DNA of 64,000 nt from Arcticimaribacter sp002477625 (GCA_943846665.1 OX044358.1:1736001-1800000); one strand, 5' to 3'. Positions 42,664-51,777 are shown, counted from the stretch's first letter. Notes: generated from the sequence alone by a model not told the origin. Made by a program: numbers and translations.

Positions 42664-44445
42664 ATGAACTCGATCTCAACGCAACTCGCGCCCGCTCTAG
42701 AGCAGATTATCCAAGAAACGTTTAATGCATCGATCTCGGAGTTCGAATTTCAGGCTACCCGCAGGGAATTTGAAGGAGATATTACATTAGTTGTATACGG
42801 CTTATTGCGCACGATCAAGGGCAACCCTGTCCAGATCGGAGAAACGCTCGGAGCAGCTCTTGTTGAGCGCTTGGAGTGGGTAAAAGGGTATAATGTTGTC
42901 AAAGGGTTTTTGAATTTAGAAATCACAGATGCATTTTTTATCAATGAATTAAAAGAAATTCGAAACACTTCAAACTACGGCTCCGTTGCTTTAGATAAAA
43001 CAACTGCCACAGTTTTAGTCGAATATTCTTCTCCAAATACCAATAAACCCCTGCATTTAGGACACGTTCGCAATAACCTTTTGGGTTATGCAGTAGCGAA
43101 TATCATAGAAGCTAGTGGTAAAAAGGTAGTAAAAACACAAATCATTAACGATCGTGGAATTCATATCTGCAAGTCTATGGTTGCGTGGCAAGATTATGGT
43201 AATGGGGAAACCCCTGAAAGTACTGGTTTGAAAGGCGATAAGTTGGTAGGGAACTACTATGTGATGTTTGATAAAAAGTATAAAGAAGAAATTGCCGTTT
43301 TGATGTCTGAAGGACTGAGCGAAGACGAGGCTAAAGCAAAGGCACCCCTCTTCATCAAAGCGCAGCAAATGCTTCGTTTGTGGGAAGCTGGAGACCAAGA
43401 AGTTGTAGCTTTATGGAAAACCATGAACGCATGGGTTTATGCCGGTTTTGCAACGACTTATGCTTCAATGGGAGTTTCTTTTGATTCTTATTACTACGAG
43501 AGTGATACCTATTTATTGGGAAAGGATCTGATTGAAGACGGCTTATCTCGCTCCATTTTTTATAAAAAAGAAGACGGCTCCGTTTGGATTAATCTTTCAG
43601 ATGAAGGTTTGGATGAAAAACTGCTTTTACGTTCTGACGGAACTGCAGTATATATGACCCAAGACTTGGGGACTGCTTTGCAGCGTTATCGCGATAATCC
43701 TGCTATGACCGGATTGGTTTATACAGTAGGGAACGAACAAGATTATCATTTTCAAGTGCTTTTCTTGGTTTTGAAAAAATTAGGATACGATTGGGCTCAG
43801 TCGCTCTTCCATTTGAGTTATGGAATGGTTGATTTGCCTCAAGGTAAAATGAAAAGTCGAGAGGGGACAGTAGTAGATGCTGACGATCTGATGGTCGAAA
43901 TGCAACAAACAGCCCAAACGATAGCCGAAGATCTCGGGAAACTGGATGGTCTTTCTGAAGAAGAAAAAGCCTCCTTATATCAAACCATTGGTATGGGGGC
44001 ATTAAAGTACTTTATTCTTAAGGTAGACCCTAAGAAGCGTATATTATTTGACCCTGAAAGCTCGGTCGATTTTGCAGGGAATACAGGCCCTTTTATTCAG
44101 TATACCTATGCACGAATACAATCGATCTTGAGAAAAGCTGAACAAGTTCAGGCTACTTTAGATCGTGCTTTGATTTTAGATCCGCGCGAAAAAGAAATCA
44201 TCAAACACCTCATGCTGTACCCCAATGTGATTCAGCAGGCTGCTAAAACCTATAGTCCAGCCGTGATAGCAAATTACAGTTACGATTTAGTGAAGTTGTT
44301 TAATTCGTTCTATCAGAACGTATCCATACTGGGGGAGTCCAATGACGCAGTAAAGAGCATGCGGATTGCACTGTCACGTGAGGTCGCATCTGTACTCCAC
44401 GATTCCCTAGGTCTATTAGGAATTCAGGTTCCTGACCGAATGTAA
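42664..44445 (+). CDS. argS: Arginyl-tRNA synthetase
   Basis: 593 residues, normal length. Class I synthetase that charges tRNA-Arg. N-terminal Add-1 domain, HIGH-type motif PLHLGH near residue 130 within EYSSPNTNKPLHLGHVRNNL, and KMSKS-type GKMKSREGTVV near residue 394. The C-terminal DALR anticodon-binding domain ends SLGLLGIQVPDRM. Followed by a hairpin shared with the convergent rhodopsin gene. Confidence 0.97.
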   Translation: MNSISTQLAPALEQIIQETFNASISEFEFQATRREFEGDITLVVYGLLRTIKGNPVQIGETLGAALVERLEWVKGYNVVKGFLNLEITDAFFINELKEIRNTSNYGSVALDKTTATVLVEYSSPNTNKPLHLGHVRNNLLGYAVANIIEASGKKVVKTQIINDRGIHICKSMVAWQDYGNGETPESTGLKGDKLVGNYYVMFDKKYKEEIAVLMSEGLSEDEAKAKAPLFIKAQQMLRLWEAGDQEVVALWKTMNAWVYAGFATTYASMGVSFDSYYYESDTYLLGKDLIEDGLSRSIFYKKEDGSVWINLSDEGLDEKLLLRSDGTAVYMTQDLGTALQRYRDNPAMTGLVYTVGNEQDYHFQVLFLVLKKLGYDWAQSLFHLSYGMVDLPQGKMKSREGTVVDADDLMVEMQQTAQTIAEDLGKLDGLSEEEKASLYQTIGMGALKYFILKVDPKKRILFDPESSVDFAGNTGPFIQYTYARIQSILRKAEQVQATLDRALILDPREKEIIKHLMLYPNVIQQAAKTYSPAVIANYSYDLVKLFNSFYQNVSILGESNDAVKSMRIALSREVASVLHDSLGLLGIQVPDRM

Positions 44446-44466
44446 ACCCCTACAATTAGGCATAAA

Positions 44467-44491
44467 AAAAACCGCTCATTGAGCGGTTTTT
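44467..44491. terminator. Bidirectional terminator between argS and proteorhodopsin
   Basis: Perfect 11-bp stem AAAAACCGCTC / GAGCGGTTTTT with 3-base loop ATT, flanked by A-run and T-run on the two sides. It lies between convergent stop codons at 44445 and 44518. Confidence 0.88.
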
Positions 44492-44517
44492 CTTTTAGTA
44501 AGAACCGAAGTCCAAAC

Positions 44518-45246
44518 TTATGCTTTTGAATTTACAGCAAGGTTGTATACAACTAAACCGAAACCGATTTTGTTGATTGCATCCCCAATATTGTAAATCA
44601 CATCCATTTCTAATCCACCAAAAATACCGCTGTACCATCCTTCAGTACCAGCCATATATCCGATTGGGTAAATAGCCCACCCGATTAAAACGAATTTACA
44701 AAGTGTTTTGTGAGCCGACTCGACCGCACCACCAGCAGATTGAGCTAACTTTGCAGCTCCACCAAACCAGATTTCATACACGATAACGAAGTAAGCGATA
44801 CCTGATGCTAGTCCCCAAAGAGCAGGTCCAGATCCAGTATTGTAAACAGCTTCTCCTAGGTAACCTGTAACTAACATAACAACAGAAAGGAAAATTAGTT
44901 TCCACATCAATTGTTTTGTTGCTCCAGCTGCTTTTAGAATTAAATAAAATTCAACACACATTAATGGAACAGTCAATACCCAATCCACATAACGGAAGAA
45001 TGTTGGTGATGTAGCATTTGTTGCCCAATAGTCACGCATGTACCAGTAGTGTACCGCTGCGATGAACGTAATTAAACCCGATACTAAGATCGAAGTTCTC
45101 CATTTGCTGTCAAATGAGCTTAATGAAAGGAAGAAAAATGCAGATGCTGCCATCATTGCCATGCATCCTACAAAGAATGTGAACCCTACATAATCATCTG
45201 TCGCCATCTCTGGAACAACAGCCATAAAATTTAGAAATTTTTCCAT
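44518..45246 (-). CDS. Proteorhodopsin, light-driven proton pump
   Basis: 242-residue seven-helix microbial rhodopsin. Helix C reads RYVDWVLTVPLMCVEFYLIL, giving the DTE set of outward proton pumps: acceptor Asp88, Thr92 and donor Glu99 (97, 101 and 108 in standard proteorhodopsin numbering). His66 matches the conserved His75. The retinal lysine is Lys226 in helix G (DAINKIGFGLVVYNL). The spectral-tuning position (standard 105) is Met96, which in flavobacterial proteorhodopsins goes with green absorption. Divergent from blh, which supplies retinal. Not an NQ-type sodium pump. No exact TAnnTTTG box is seen upstream; the closest is TATATTTA on the minus strand at 45307-45314. Confidence 0.96.
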   Translation of the reverse strand: MEKFLNFMAVVPEMATDDYVGFTFFVGCMAMMAASAFFFLSLSSFDSKWRTSILVSGLITFIAAVHYWYMRDYWATNATSPTFFRYVDWVLTVPLMCVEFYLILKAAGATKQLMWKLIFLSVVMLVTGYLGEAVYNTGSGPALWGLASGIAYFVIVYEIWFGGAAKLAQSAGGAVESAHKTLCKFVLIGWAIYPIGYMAGTEGWYSGIFGGLEMDVIYNIGDAINKIGFGLVVYNLAVNSKA

Positions 45247-45347
45247 AATAAAATATAATTATTTGTTTTTGTTTAGGTAAATTTAAAGAAATAAAAACTT
45301 ACTCACTAAATATATTGCAATAAATTTACTTGAAAATTAAGCTTCCT

Positions 45348-46235
45348 ATGATTTTAAGAGCAAAATATTATCAATTCACTATTTTACTAACAATATCGTT
45401 CGTAGCTGTTGGATTACTCTTAAATAATGTGTTGGCGGATGCTTTGGGACTGTTTTTAATTTTTTCTGCTGGCTTAATTCACGGAGCAAATGATATCCGA
45501 TTACTTCAAAAAAAATACAAGAACACCCAATTTAGATTCTTCCTAACACTCATTTTCACCTATATTGGAGTTGTAGTTTTGGGTGCAATCCTCTTTTTTT
45601 ACCTTCCAAACTTCGGCTTGTTCTTCTTTGTGTTATTCAGTGGTTTTCATTTTGGACAGCAGCATTGGGATTCCTTTTTAAAACAAAAGTCTTCTTCTCT
45701 TTTATTAAAGCAACTGGGATATACTTTGTATGGCCTTTTGGTTTTTGGTATTTTGTTTAGCTCGCAAATACCGGCAGTAAATGTTTTGATAGAACAACTG
45801 AGTGGGGTTCGTTTTGACGCTGAAACATATCGTATAACAACCCTTGTCCTGGCAGTCGTGTTCAGTATACTTGCTTTTCTTCTTTCCGTAAGCACTCAGG
45901 TGTATTTGAAGGAAATTTTAGCCTTAGTACTTCTTGCTATTCTCTTTTCAACAACAAGCTTACTGCTATCTTTTGCAGTATATTTTGTTTTTTGGCACAG
46001 CATTCCTTCTATTCAAGATCAATTGATGTACCTAGATGGTGCTATTAATCTTAAAACAATTAAAGGATACATTCGGTCATCTTTGGTCTATTGGTTGCTT
46101 TCCTTGTTGGGTTTAATTGCTGCGTACTTCTTTTTTGATGTAAATGCGTCCTATTTTATTCCGTTGTTTTTCACTTTTCTCGCTGCGATTACATTCCCGC
46201 ATACGGTTGTGATTGGCATGCTCGATTTTGATTAG
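45348..46235 (+). CDS. blh: Brp/Blh family beta-carotene 15,15'-dioxygenase
   Basis: 295-residue polytopic membrane enzyme that cleaves beta-carotene to two retinals, the chromophore of the adjacent rhodopsin. The expected iron-ligand histidines are visible: His45 in AGLIHGANDI, His101/His106 in GFHFGQQHW, His217 in VFWHSIPS and His285 in TFPHTVV. The ATG at 45348 (MILRAKYYQF) is chosen; an upstream in-frame TTG at 45330 is possible. About eight hydrophobic spans. Divergent from proteorhodopsin across a ~100-base gap. No carotenoid synthesis (crt) genes are in the window. Confidence 0.88.
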   Translation: MILRAKYYQFTILLTISFVAVGLLLNNVLADALGLFLIFSAGLIHGANDIRLLQKKYKNTQFRFFLTLIFTYIGVVVLGAILFFYLPNFGLFFFVLFSGFHFGQQHWDSFLKQKSSSLLLKQLGYTLYGLLVFGILFSSQIPAVNVLIEQLSGVRFDAETYRITTLVLAVVFSILAFLLSVSTQVYLKEILALVLLAILFSTTSLLLSFAVYFVFWHSIPSIQDQLMYLDGAINLKTIKGYIRSSLVYWLLSLLGLIAAYFFFDVNASYFIPLFFTFLAAITFPHTVVIGMLDFD

Positions 46236-46295
46236 TAGCTTTGCATTCCTTTTAAATTCTATTTTACTTACTTCTGCATTTCCCCGAAAAAAAAG

Positions 46296-46303
46296 TAAAT
46301 TTG
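46296..46303 (+). promoter_or_regulatory. -7 promoter box of ffh-folD (TAAATTTG)
   Basis: Exact TAnnTTTG match 19 bases before the ffh ATG. A TCTG at 46273-46276 is a three-of-four match to the -33 TTTG at the exact 19-base spacing. Confidence 0.6.
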
Positions 46304-46322
46304 TTCTTATAAATGTATTCCC

Positions 46323-47651
46323 ATGTTTGATAGTTTAAGTGGTAAGTTAGATAAAGCCTTTCAGGTTCTCAAAGGACACGGTAAGATTACCGAGATCAAC
46401 GTAGCTGAAACCTTGAAAGAGGTAAGGCGTGCCTTGCTTGATGCGGATGTTAACTTTAAAATTGCAAAAGAATTTACCAATAGAGTAAAAGAAAAAGCAC
46501 TAGGACAGGAAGTTCTTACAACCCTCAACCCGGGGCAACTCTTGGTTAAGATTGTCAAGGATGAATTGACCCAGCTTATGGGAGGTGAAGTCGCTGGAGT
46601 TAATTTGGCTTCTAAACCCAGTGTGATTTTAATGTCGGGTCTTCAGGGATCAGGAAAGACTACCTTTTCTGGAAAACTTGCCCTTCACCTTAAAAATAAG
46701 AAAGCAAAAAACCCACTCTTAGTAGCCTGTGATGTGTATCGCCCAGCTGCAATAGATCAATTGACTATTGTTGCAGAACAAGTGGGAGCCGGGATTTATA
46801 AAGACCTTGACGAAAAAGATCCTGTAAAAATTGCTCAAGCTGGGATTGCCTATGCTAAAGCAAACAAATACGATCTAGTGCTTGTCGATACAGCAGGTCG
46901 TTTGGCTGTTGATGAGGTTTTGATGAAAGAAATTTCGGATATTCACAAAGCAGTAAAGCCAGACGAAACCCTCTTTGTTGTCGACGCTATGACGGGACAA
47001 GATGCGGTCAATACGGCTAAAGCTTTTCATGATGTATTGAATTTTGATGGGGTTGTATTGACTAAATTAGATGGAGATACCCGTGGAGGAGCCGCGCTCT
47101 CGATTAAGACCGTGGTGCAAAAACCCATTAAGTTTATTGGTACAGGTGAAAAGATGGAAGCTTTGGATGTTTTCTATCCCGATCGTATGGCCGATCGTAT
47201 CCTTGGGATGGGAGATGTTGTTTCCTTAGTTGAACGAGCACAAGATCAATTTGACCAAGAACAAGCTCGAAAAATCAGTAAGAAAATCGCTAAAAATCAA
47301 TTTGGTTTTGACGATTTCTTAACCCAGATTCAACAGGTAAAAAAAATGGGGAATATGAAAGATCTTATGGGGATGATTCCCGGGGCAGATAAGGCTATGA
47401 AGGGCGTTGATATTGACGATGACGCTTTTAAATACATAGAGGCAATCATCGGCTCGATGACCCCAGCCGAACGAACGAATCCGGATCTTTTGAACATAAA
47501 CCGTAAGAAGAGAATCGCCATGGGTGCTGGTCGTGACTTGAATGAGGTGAACCAGATGGTAAAACAGTTTCACCAAATGAGTAAGATGATGAAGATGATG
47601 CAAGGTGGAAAAGGAAAGCAAATGATGCAAATGTTCCAAGGAGGACGATAA
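46323..47651 (+). CDS. ffh: Signal recognition particle protein Ffh
   Basis: 442 residues, normal length. SRP54 GTPase that targets nascent membrane proteins. NG domain: P-loop GLQGSGKTTFSGKLA near residue 105, DTAGR near 192 and TKLDGDTRGGAAL near 246. M domain from about residue 300 with Met-rich helices and signature GMGDVVSLVERAQ; the C-terminus is Met/Gln/Lys-rich. folD follows eight bases later. The SRP RNA gene is not seen in the window. Confidence 0.97.
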   Translation: MFDSLSGKLDKAFQVLKGHGKITEINVAETLKEVRRALLDADVNFKIAKEFTNRVKEKALGQEVLTTLNPGQLLVKIVKDELTQLMGGEVAGVNLASKPSVILMSGLQGSGKTTFSGKLALHLKNKKAKNPLLVACDVYRPAAIDQLTIVAEQVGAGIYKDLDEKDPVKIAQAGIAYAKANKYDLVLVDTAGRLAVDEVLMKEISDIHKAVKPDETLFVVDAMTGQDAVNTAKAFHDVLNFDGVVLTKLDGDTRGGAALSIKTVVQKPIKFIGTGEKMEALDVFYPDRMADRILGMGDVVSLVERAQDQFDQEQARKISKKIAKNQFGFDDFLTQIQQVKKMGNMKDLMGMIPGADKAMKGVDIDDDAFKYIEAIIGSMTPAERTNPDLLNINRKKRIAMGAGRDLNEVNQMVKQFHQMSKMMKMMQGGKGKQMMQMFQGGR

Positions 47652-47659
47652 TATAAATT

Positions 47660-48538
47660 ATGATTTTACTAGACGGAAAGAAGACCTCGCAAGAGATTAA
47701 AGAAGAGATTAAACTAAAAGTATCGGCTATGAAAGAACGCGGAGAACGCGCTCCTCATTTAGCCGCAGTTTTGGTTGGGAGTGATGGTGCTAGTTTGACT
47801 TATGTGGGCAGTAAAGTCCGTTCGTGTGAGCAAATTGGTTTCGAATCGACCCTCATCCGTTTAGAAGACGATACAACCGAAGAAGCCTTACTTCTTCAGA
47901 TTGAACAGTTGAATCAAGACGCTACATTGGACGGTTATATCGTTCAGTTGCCCTTGCCCAAGCACATCAACGAAGAACGTGTTTTATTGGCTATAGATCC
48001 CAAGAAAGACGTAGATGGTTTTCATCCAGCTAATTTTGGGCGGATGGCATTGGACTTGGATGCTTTTATTCCTGCAACTCCCTTTGGAATCATGCAACTT
48101 TTGGAGCGCTATAAAGTTCCAACCTCAGGGAAGCATTGTGTTGTTGTAGGGCGAAGTCATATTGTTGGACGCCCCATCAGTATTTTAATGAGTCAGAAAG
48201 GCCCAGCGGGAGACGCTACGGTGACCGTTGCTCACAGTAGAACACACAACCTAGCCGAACTCACCCGACAGGCCGATATCGTGGTTATGGCGCTTGGAAT
48301 ACCTGAATACCTTACCGCCGATATGGTAAAAGAAGGAGCGACCATAATTGATGTAGGTATCACCCGCGTAGCAGACGATACCCATCCAAAAGGTTATGTA
48401 ATCAAAGGGGATGTTGCTTTTAATGAAGTAGCTGCAAAGGCGAGCTATATTACCCCAGTTCCTGGAGGCGTTGGCCCCATGACCATTGCCATGTTGTTGC
48501 AAAACACATTTTTGGCTAGGCAGTGGAATCAAGCTTAG
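47660..48538 (+). CDS. folD: Bifunctional methylenetetrahydrofolate dehydrogenase / methenyltetrahydrofolate cyclohydrolase
   Basis: 292 residues, normal length. Interconverts methylene-, methenyl- and formyl-tetrahydrofolate in one-carbon metabolism. YVGSKVRSCEQIGFE contains the catalytic Tyr and Lys; QLPLPKHINEERVL, the NADP-binding VVVGRSHIVGRPISILM and the C-terminal PVPGGVGPMTIAMLL are diagnostic. Eight bases after ffh. Its last 23 bases overlap the 3' end of the convergent membrane-protein gene. Confidence 0.96.
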   Translation: MILLDGKKTSQEIKEEIKLKVSAMKERGERAPHLAAVLVGSDGASLTYVGSKVRSCEQIGFESTLIRLEDDTTEEALLLQIEQLNQDATLDGYIVQLPLPKHINEERVLLAIDPKKDVDGFHPANFGRMALDLDAFIPATPFGIMQLLERYKVPTSGKHCVVVGRSHIVGRPISILMSQKGPAGDATVTVAHSRTHNLAELTRQADIVVMALGIPEYLTADMVKEGATIIDVGITRVADDTHPKGYVIKGDVAFNEVAAKASYITPVPGGVGPMTIAMLLQNTFLARQWNQA

Positions 48539-49400
48539 GATTTTCCATTGCATTGAAGATTTGTAAAATCAAAAGGGCAAAACCTACTCCTGTTAAAATC
48601 AGAATAATATTCAAAAATCCTTCTGCTGAAAAAGAAAGACGGATCAAAATGGTTGCAATAATAAACCCAGTATTGCGAATCAATTTGCTGTACTCTTCCG
48701 TATAACGAAAAGAGATTAAAAGAATAATTACATCGGTTAAGATTAAAAGAGTGAAAAACTGATTGAAAAATACTCCGTCAACATTACTTACAAATCCATC
48801 GATATAGGTAGCAATCGACCACGACACTAGGGAATAGACCGAGGTGATTATCAGTAAGAAAAGTAAAGCCAAACTCACCACCTTTTTGGAACTTATGAAA
48901 TTGATTAATTTGGGGTCATTCACAGGTCTTTTTGGGAGGCGATCCTTGCCTGTGTTGAAGAGGTAAATCAACAGAAAGAGTAGGAGGAAGCCGAGTAAAT
49001 CGACCATCAACTCTAAATTGTGTTGACTCAAATACCAATCCCCCTGAAGATCCATTTGTGGAATATCTTTGAATATTTTTCGAATTACAATCAATGAAAT
49101 GATCTCAAATTGTTTGGAAACACAGGAGGTGAATGAACGTGGGAGATAGAATACCAACAAATAAACTTCATAGATCAAGATCAGTGAAAAAGGAGTGTAA
49201 ATTGCGGTGATGGGGTCATTTAATAAGGTGCTGTTTATTTCGGAAAGAAAACCAATGTTGTTGGTCTTTAATACAATGAGGAAAAGGTGGATTAAAAATC
49301 CTAAGCCAGCAAGGATAAGAATAATGCTTTCAAAGCGTTTTTGTATTTTTTCACCAAAAACAATCGAAAAGAGTCGGTTTACTTGAGTTGAGTACGTCAT
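48516..49400 (-). CDS. Seven-span membrane protein of unknown function
   Basis: 294 residues with about seven hydrophobic segments (roughly residues 25-45, 66-85, 133-150, 178-200, 213-233, 248-262 and 265-285). I do not recognise the family. A polar segment between spans 2 and 3 (PRSFTSCVSKQFEIISLIVI, then RKIFKDIPQ) looks conserved in character and is faintly like the S1-S4 region of ion-channel-type proteins, which is a guess. The ATG overlaps the stop of the upstream VOC gene in the ATGA arrangement, so the two are translationally coupled. It overlaps folD by 23 bases tail-to-tail. Confidence 0.65.
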   Translation of the reverse strand: MTYSTQVNRLFSIVFGEKIQKRFESIILILAGLGFLIHLFLIVLKTNNIGFLSEINSTLLNDPITAIYTPFSLILIYEVYLLVFYLPRSFTSCVSKQFEIISLIVIRKIFKDIPQMDLQGDWYLSQHNLELMVDLLGFLLLFLLIYLFNTGKDRLPKRPVNDPKLINFISSKKVVSLALLFLLIITSVYSLVSWSIATYIDGFVSNVDGVFFNQFFTLLILTDVIILLISFRYTEEYSKLIRNTGFIIATILIRLSFSAEGFLNIILILTGVGFALLILQIFNAMENPKLDSTA

Positions 49401-49822
49401 TTGGTTGCGAATAATTGATCCATATTTCTAAAGCATTTAAATTCTAATGCATTACCTGAAGGGTCATAAAAAAACAGGGTCATCTGTTCTCCGGCTTTTC
49501 CTTCAAATCTGAGATAGGGGGCAATTTCAAACGGAACGTTTTTTGAGATTAGGTGGGTGCTGAATTTTTGGAAATCATCCCAAGGAAGTACAATTCCAAA
49601 ATGAGGGATCGGAACAGCCTTTCCGTCTACTTCATTAAAATGTTTGTGGCCTTTAAACGCAGTATCCTCATGGACCACCAATTGGTGTCCAAAAAAATTA
49701 TAGTCAGCCCATTGGTCACCTGTTCTCCCGGGAGTAAGTCCAAGTTTATTTTCATAAAAATCGCGCGCAACAGCGAGCTGGTGAACGGGGATGGCTAAGT
49801 GAAAAGGTGAAATCTTTTGCAT
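49397..49822 (-). CDS. VOC-family (glyoxalase/dioxygenase fold) protein
   Basis: 141 residues from the ATG at 49820-49822 (MQKISPFHLAIPVHQLAVAR). Paired beta-alpha-beta-beta-beta modules: PFHLAIPV and FYENKLGLTPGRTGDQWADY in the first, IPHFGIVLPWDDFQKF and FFYDPSGNALEFKCFRNMDQ in the second. His at HLAIPV, His at HFGIV and Glu in LEFK are the probable metal ligands. This looks like a metal-dependent lyase, isomerase or dioxygenase; the substrate is unknown. A start nine codons upstream (49849) is possible. Coupled to the membrane-protein gene by a 4-base overlap. Confidence 0.8.
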   Translation of the reverse strand: MQKISPFHLAIPVHQLAVARDFYENKLGLTPGRTGDQWADYNFFGHQLVVHEDTAFKGHKHFNEVDGKAVPIPHFGIVLPWDDFQKFSTHLISKNVPFEIAPYLRFEGKAGEQMTLFFYDPSGNALEFKCFRNMDQLFATK

Positions 49823-49903
49823 GATTAAAGGTAGTCTTTTTTTGAACATATGTTTTTATAGGTATTTAAGGTATATCCAAGCAGACATTTTTCAAGATTA
49901 GAT

Positions 49904-49911
49904 TATCTTTG
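49904..49911 (+). promoter_or_regulatory. -7 promoter box of queE (TATCTTTG)
   Basis: Exact TAnnTTTG match that ends only four bases before the queE ATG. If used with that start, the transcript would be leaderless or nearly so. Confidence 0.5.
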
Positions 49912-49915
49912 TCGC

Positions 49916-50548
49916 ATGACAGAAAACGAATTGAACCAAAATGTAGCACAGGGTTTATACTTGCCTCTTATGGAAGCTTTTTACACCTTACAAGGCGAAG
50001 GATATCACAAAGGGAGTGCAGCTTATTTTATACGTATTGGTGGATGTGATGTTGGCTGCCATTGGTGTGATGTTAAAGAAAGTTGGAATGCTAAATTGCA
50101 TCCGCCTACAGCAATAGAGGCGATTGTGGAGGAGGCTAAGAAATCGTCTGATACCGTAGTTGTGACTGGAGGTGAGCCGTTGATGTGGCCTATGGATCCG
50201 TTGACTTCTGAACTAAAAAGTAAAGGGATTAGTACCCATATTGAAACTTCTGGAGCTTATAATTTAAGTGGGGAATGGGATTGGTTTTGTCTTTCGCCCA
50301 AGAAAACTAAATTACCAACTCCTGAAGCCTATGCAGCAGCAGATGAATTGAAAATGATCATCCACAACCAAAATGATTTTAAATTTGCTGATGAGCAAGC
50401 GGCAAAGGTTGGTGAGAATTGTATTTTGTTTTTACAGCCCGAATGGAGCAAGCGTGATCAAATGATGCCCGAGATGGTTGATTATGTTTTAAAAAACCCC
50501 CGTTGGAAGGTTTCTTTACAAACCCACAAATATTTGAATATACCCTAA
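49916..50548 (+). CDS. queE: 7-carboxy-7-deazaguanine synthase (radical SAM)
   Basis: 210 residues. Makes 7-carboxy-7-deazaguanine for queuosine and related 7-deazapurines. Cluster motif CDVGCHWC (Cys44, Cys48, Cys51) is the CxxxCxxC form used for the radical SAM iron-sulfur cluster. PLMEAFYTLQGEGYHKGSAA is the QueE N-terminal substrate region, and TGGEPLMWP the radical-SAM GGE motif. No other que genes are in the window. Overlaps the convergent methyltransferase gene by four bases at the stops. Confidence 0.94.
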   Translation: MTENELNQNVAQGLYLPLMEAFYTLQGEGYHKGSAAYFIRIGGCDVGCHWCDVKESWNAKLHPPTAIEAIVEEAKKSSDTVVVTGGEPLMWPMDPLTSELKSKGISTHIETSGAYNLSGEWDWFCLSPKKTKLPTPEAYAAADELKMIIHNQNDFKFADEQAAKVGENCILFLQPEWSKRDQMMPEMVDYVLKNPRWKVSLQTHKYLNIP

Positions 50549-51252
50549 AGACTCAATTGAGCTAGGTAGTCGTAGTTGGTGCCGTTGGCTATGATTTTGA
50601 AATTGAACCCTGCAGTATTTGCAGCGATTTCTAATCGTTTAGGATCAATGTACAGCCACGGAAACTCTTCGCTTTGCCCTTCAAAACGAATACCATAATC
50701 CACTTCACCATAGTAGATTTCATCTTCTTTCCAGAGTGCAACGTCTTCTTCGTCAAACAGATAAATTAAGTCAGAAGAATCCACTAAAATGGATCCTTTG
50801 GGAGCCAATAATCCTTTTAAGTGTATTAAAAGAGCGGGGAGTTCTGTTGTGGTTTTTGCAATTCCCATCCCATTCATAAGTAAAAGAATGGTGTCGTAGT
50901 TTGCTTTATTAAAGTCCCAAATGGATGAGCAATGGGCTTGTTTTACACCCCGTTCTTTGGCTACTTCAATCGCTCCTTCCGAAATATCAAGTGCAGTAAC
51001 ATCAAGTGCTCTTTCATTTTGTAAGTACAGGCTATGACTCCCAGAACCACAGCCAACATCAAGTGTTTTTCCAGTGGCAAGTGCAAGTGCCTTTTGCTCT
51101 AAAGCAGGCATTTCATCATACAATCGGAAGAAGTAACTGATCGGAACGGCGTCCTCTTCGGTCAGGTTGGTCCAGGTAGCGAGGTTTTGTTTTTCTGGAT
51201 TCTGAAAATAGGTTTGTAAGGCTTTTCCGAATATGTCAGTTTGTGTTTTCAA
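50545..51252 (-). CDS. Class I SAM-dependent methyltransferase
   Basis: 235 residues. SAM-binding motif TLDVGCGSGSHSLYLQNERA near residue 64, then VTALDISEGAIEVAKERGV. The substrate is unknown. The start is a TTG at 51250-51252 giving (M)KTQTDIFGKALQTYFQ; no ATG occurs near the beginning of the domain, so a TTG start is likely. The YkgJ-like gene lies divergently 30 bases away. Could be annotated generically as methyltransferase type 11/12. Confidence 0.83.
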   Translation of the reverse strand: MKTQTDIFGKALQTYFQNPEKQNLATWTNLTEEDAVPISYFFRLYDEMPALEQKALALATGKTLDVGCGSGSHSLYLQNERALDVTALDISEGAIEVAKERGVKQAHCSSIWDFNKANYDTILLLMNGMGIAKTTTELPALLIHLKGLLAPKGSILVDSSDLIYLFDEEDVALWKEDEIYYGEVDYGIRFEGQSEEFPWLYIDPKRLEIAANTAGFNFKIIANGTNYDYLAQLSL

Positions 51253-51282
51253 TTAGTTGTAGTTTTACGAAAAATTAAAAGA

Positions 51283-51777
51283 ATGCAAGAGCGCCTCCTT
51301 TTACTTCCCAAGGATGCCAAAGATAAGGCAACCGAAACTAAAAAGTTTTTCAATAAGCTTAAAAAAAGAATTCCCAAGAACTTAGATAAACAAGTTGCTG
51401 CAATTCACGATGAAGTTTTTGAAAAAACGGACTGTATGTCTTGTGCAAATTGTTGTAAGACAACGGGGCCTTTATTCATGAAACAGGACATTGTGCGAAT
51501 CTCAAAATTCTTAAGCATTAAGCCTGCTCAATTTGAAAAAAAATACCTGCGAATTGATGAAGATAACGATTGGGTATTGAAGCAAGTTCCTTGCGCTTTT
51601 CTTGGTGTTGATGATGAATGTACTGTTTATGATGTACGCCCCAAGGCCTGTCAGGAATTTCCACATACCGATCGAAAAAAGATTTATCAAATCGCAAATT
51701 TAACACTAGCTAATACCGCCATTTGTCCGGCAGCATTTGATATTGTAGAGCGAATGAAGACAGCAATAAAACTCTAG
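51283..51777 (+). CDS. YkgJ-family cysteine-cluster protein (putative zinc/iron-chelating)
   Basis: 164 residues from the ATG at 51283 (MQERLLLLPKDAKDK); an upstream TTG frame is rejected because it runs into the divergent methyltransferase. Cysteines in the order CMSCANCC (Cys51, 54, 57, 58), then CAFLGVDDECTVYDVRPKAC, match the YkgJ/CxxCxxCC family, thought to bind zinc or an iron-sulfur cluster. The biochemical role is unknown. Its stop overlaps the convergent namZ-like stop by four bases. Confidence 0.87.
   Translation: MQERLLLLPKDAKDKATETKKFFNKLKKRIPKNLDKQVAAIHDEVFEKTDCMSCANCCKTTGPLFMKQDIVRISKFLSIKPAQFEKKYLRIDEDNDWVLKQVPCAFLGVDDECTVYDVRPKACQEFPHTDRKKIYQIANLTLANTAICPAAFDIVERMKTAIKL

Noticed and set aside
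51241..51282. TTG-initiated extension of the YkgJ-like gene
   Set aside because: It would overlap the start of the divergent methyltransferase gene and lacks family sequence; the ATG at 51283 fits better.
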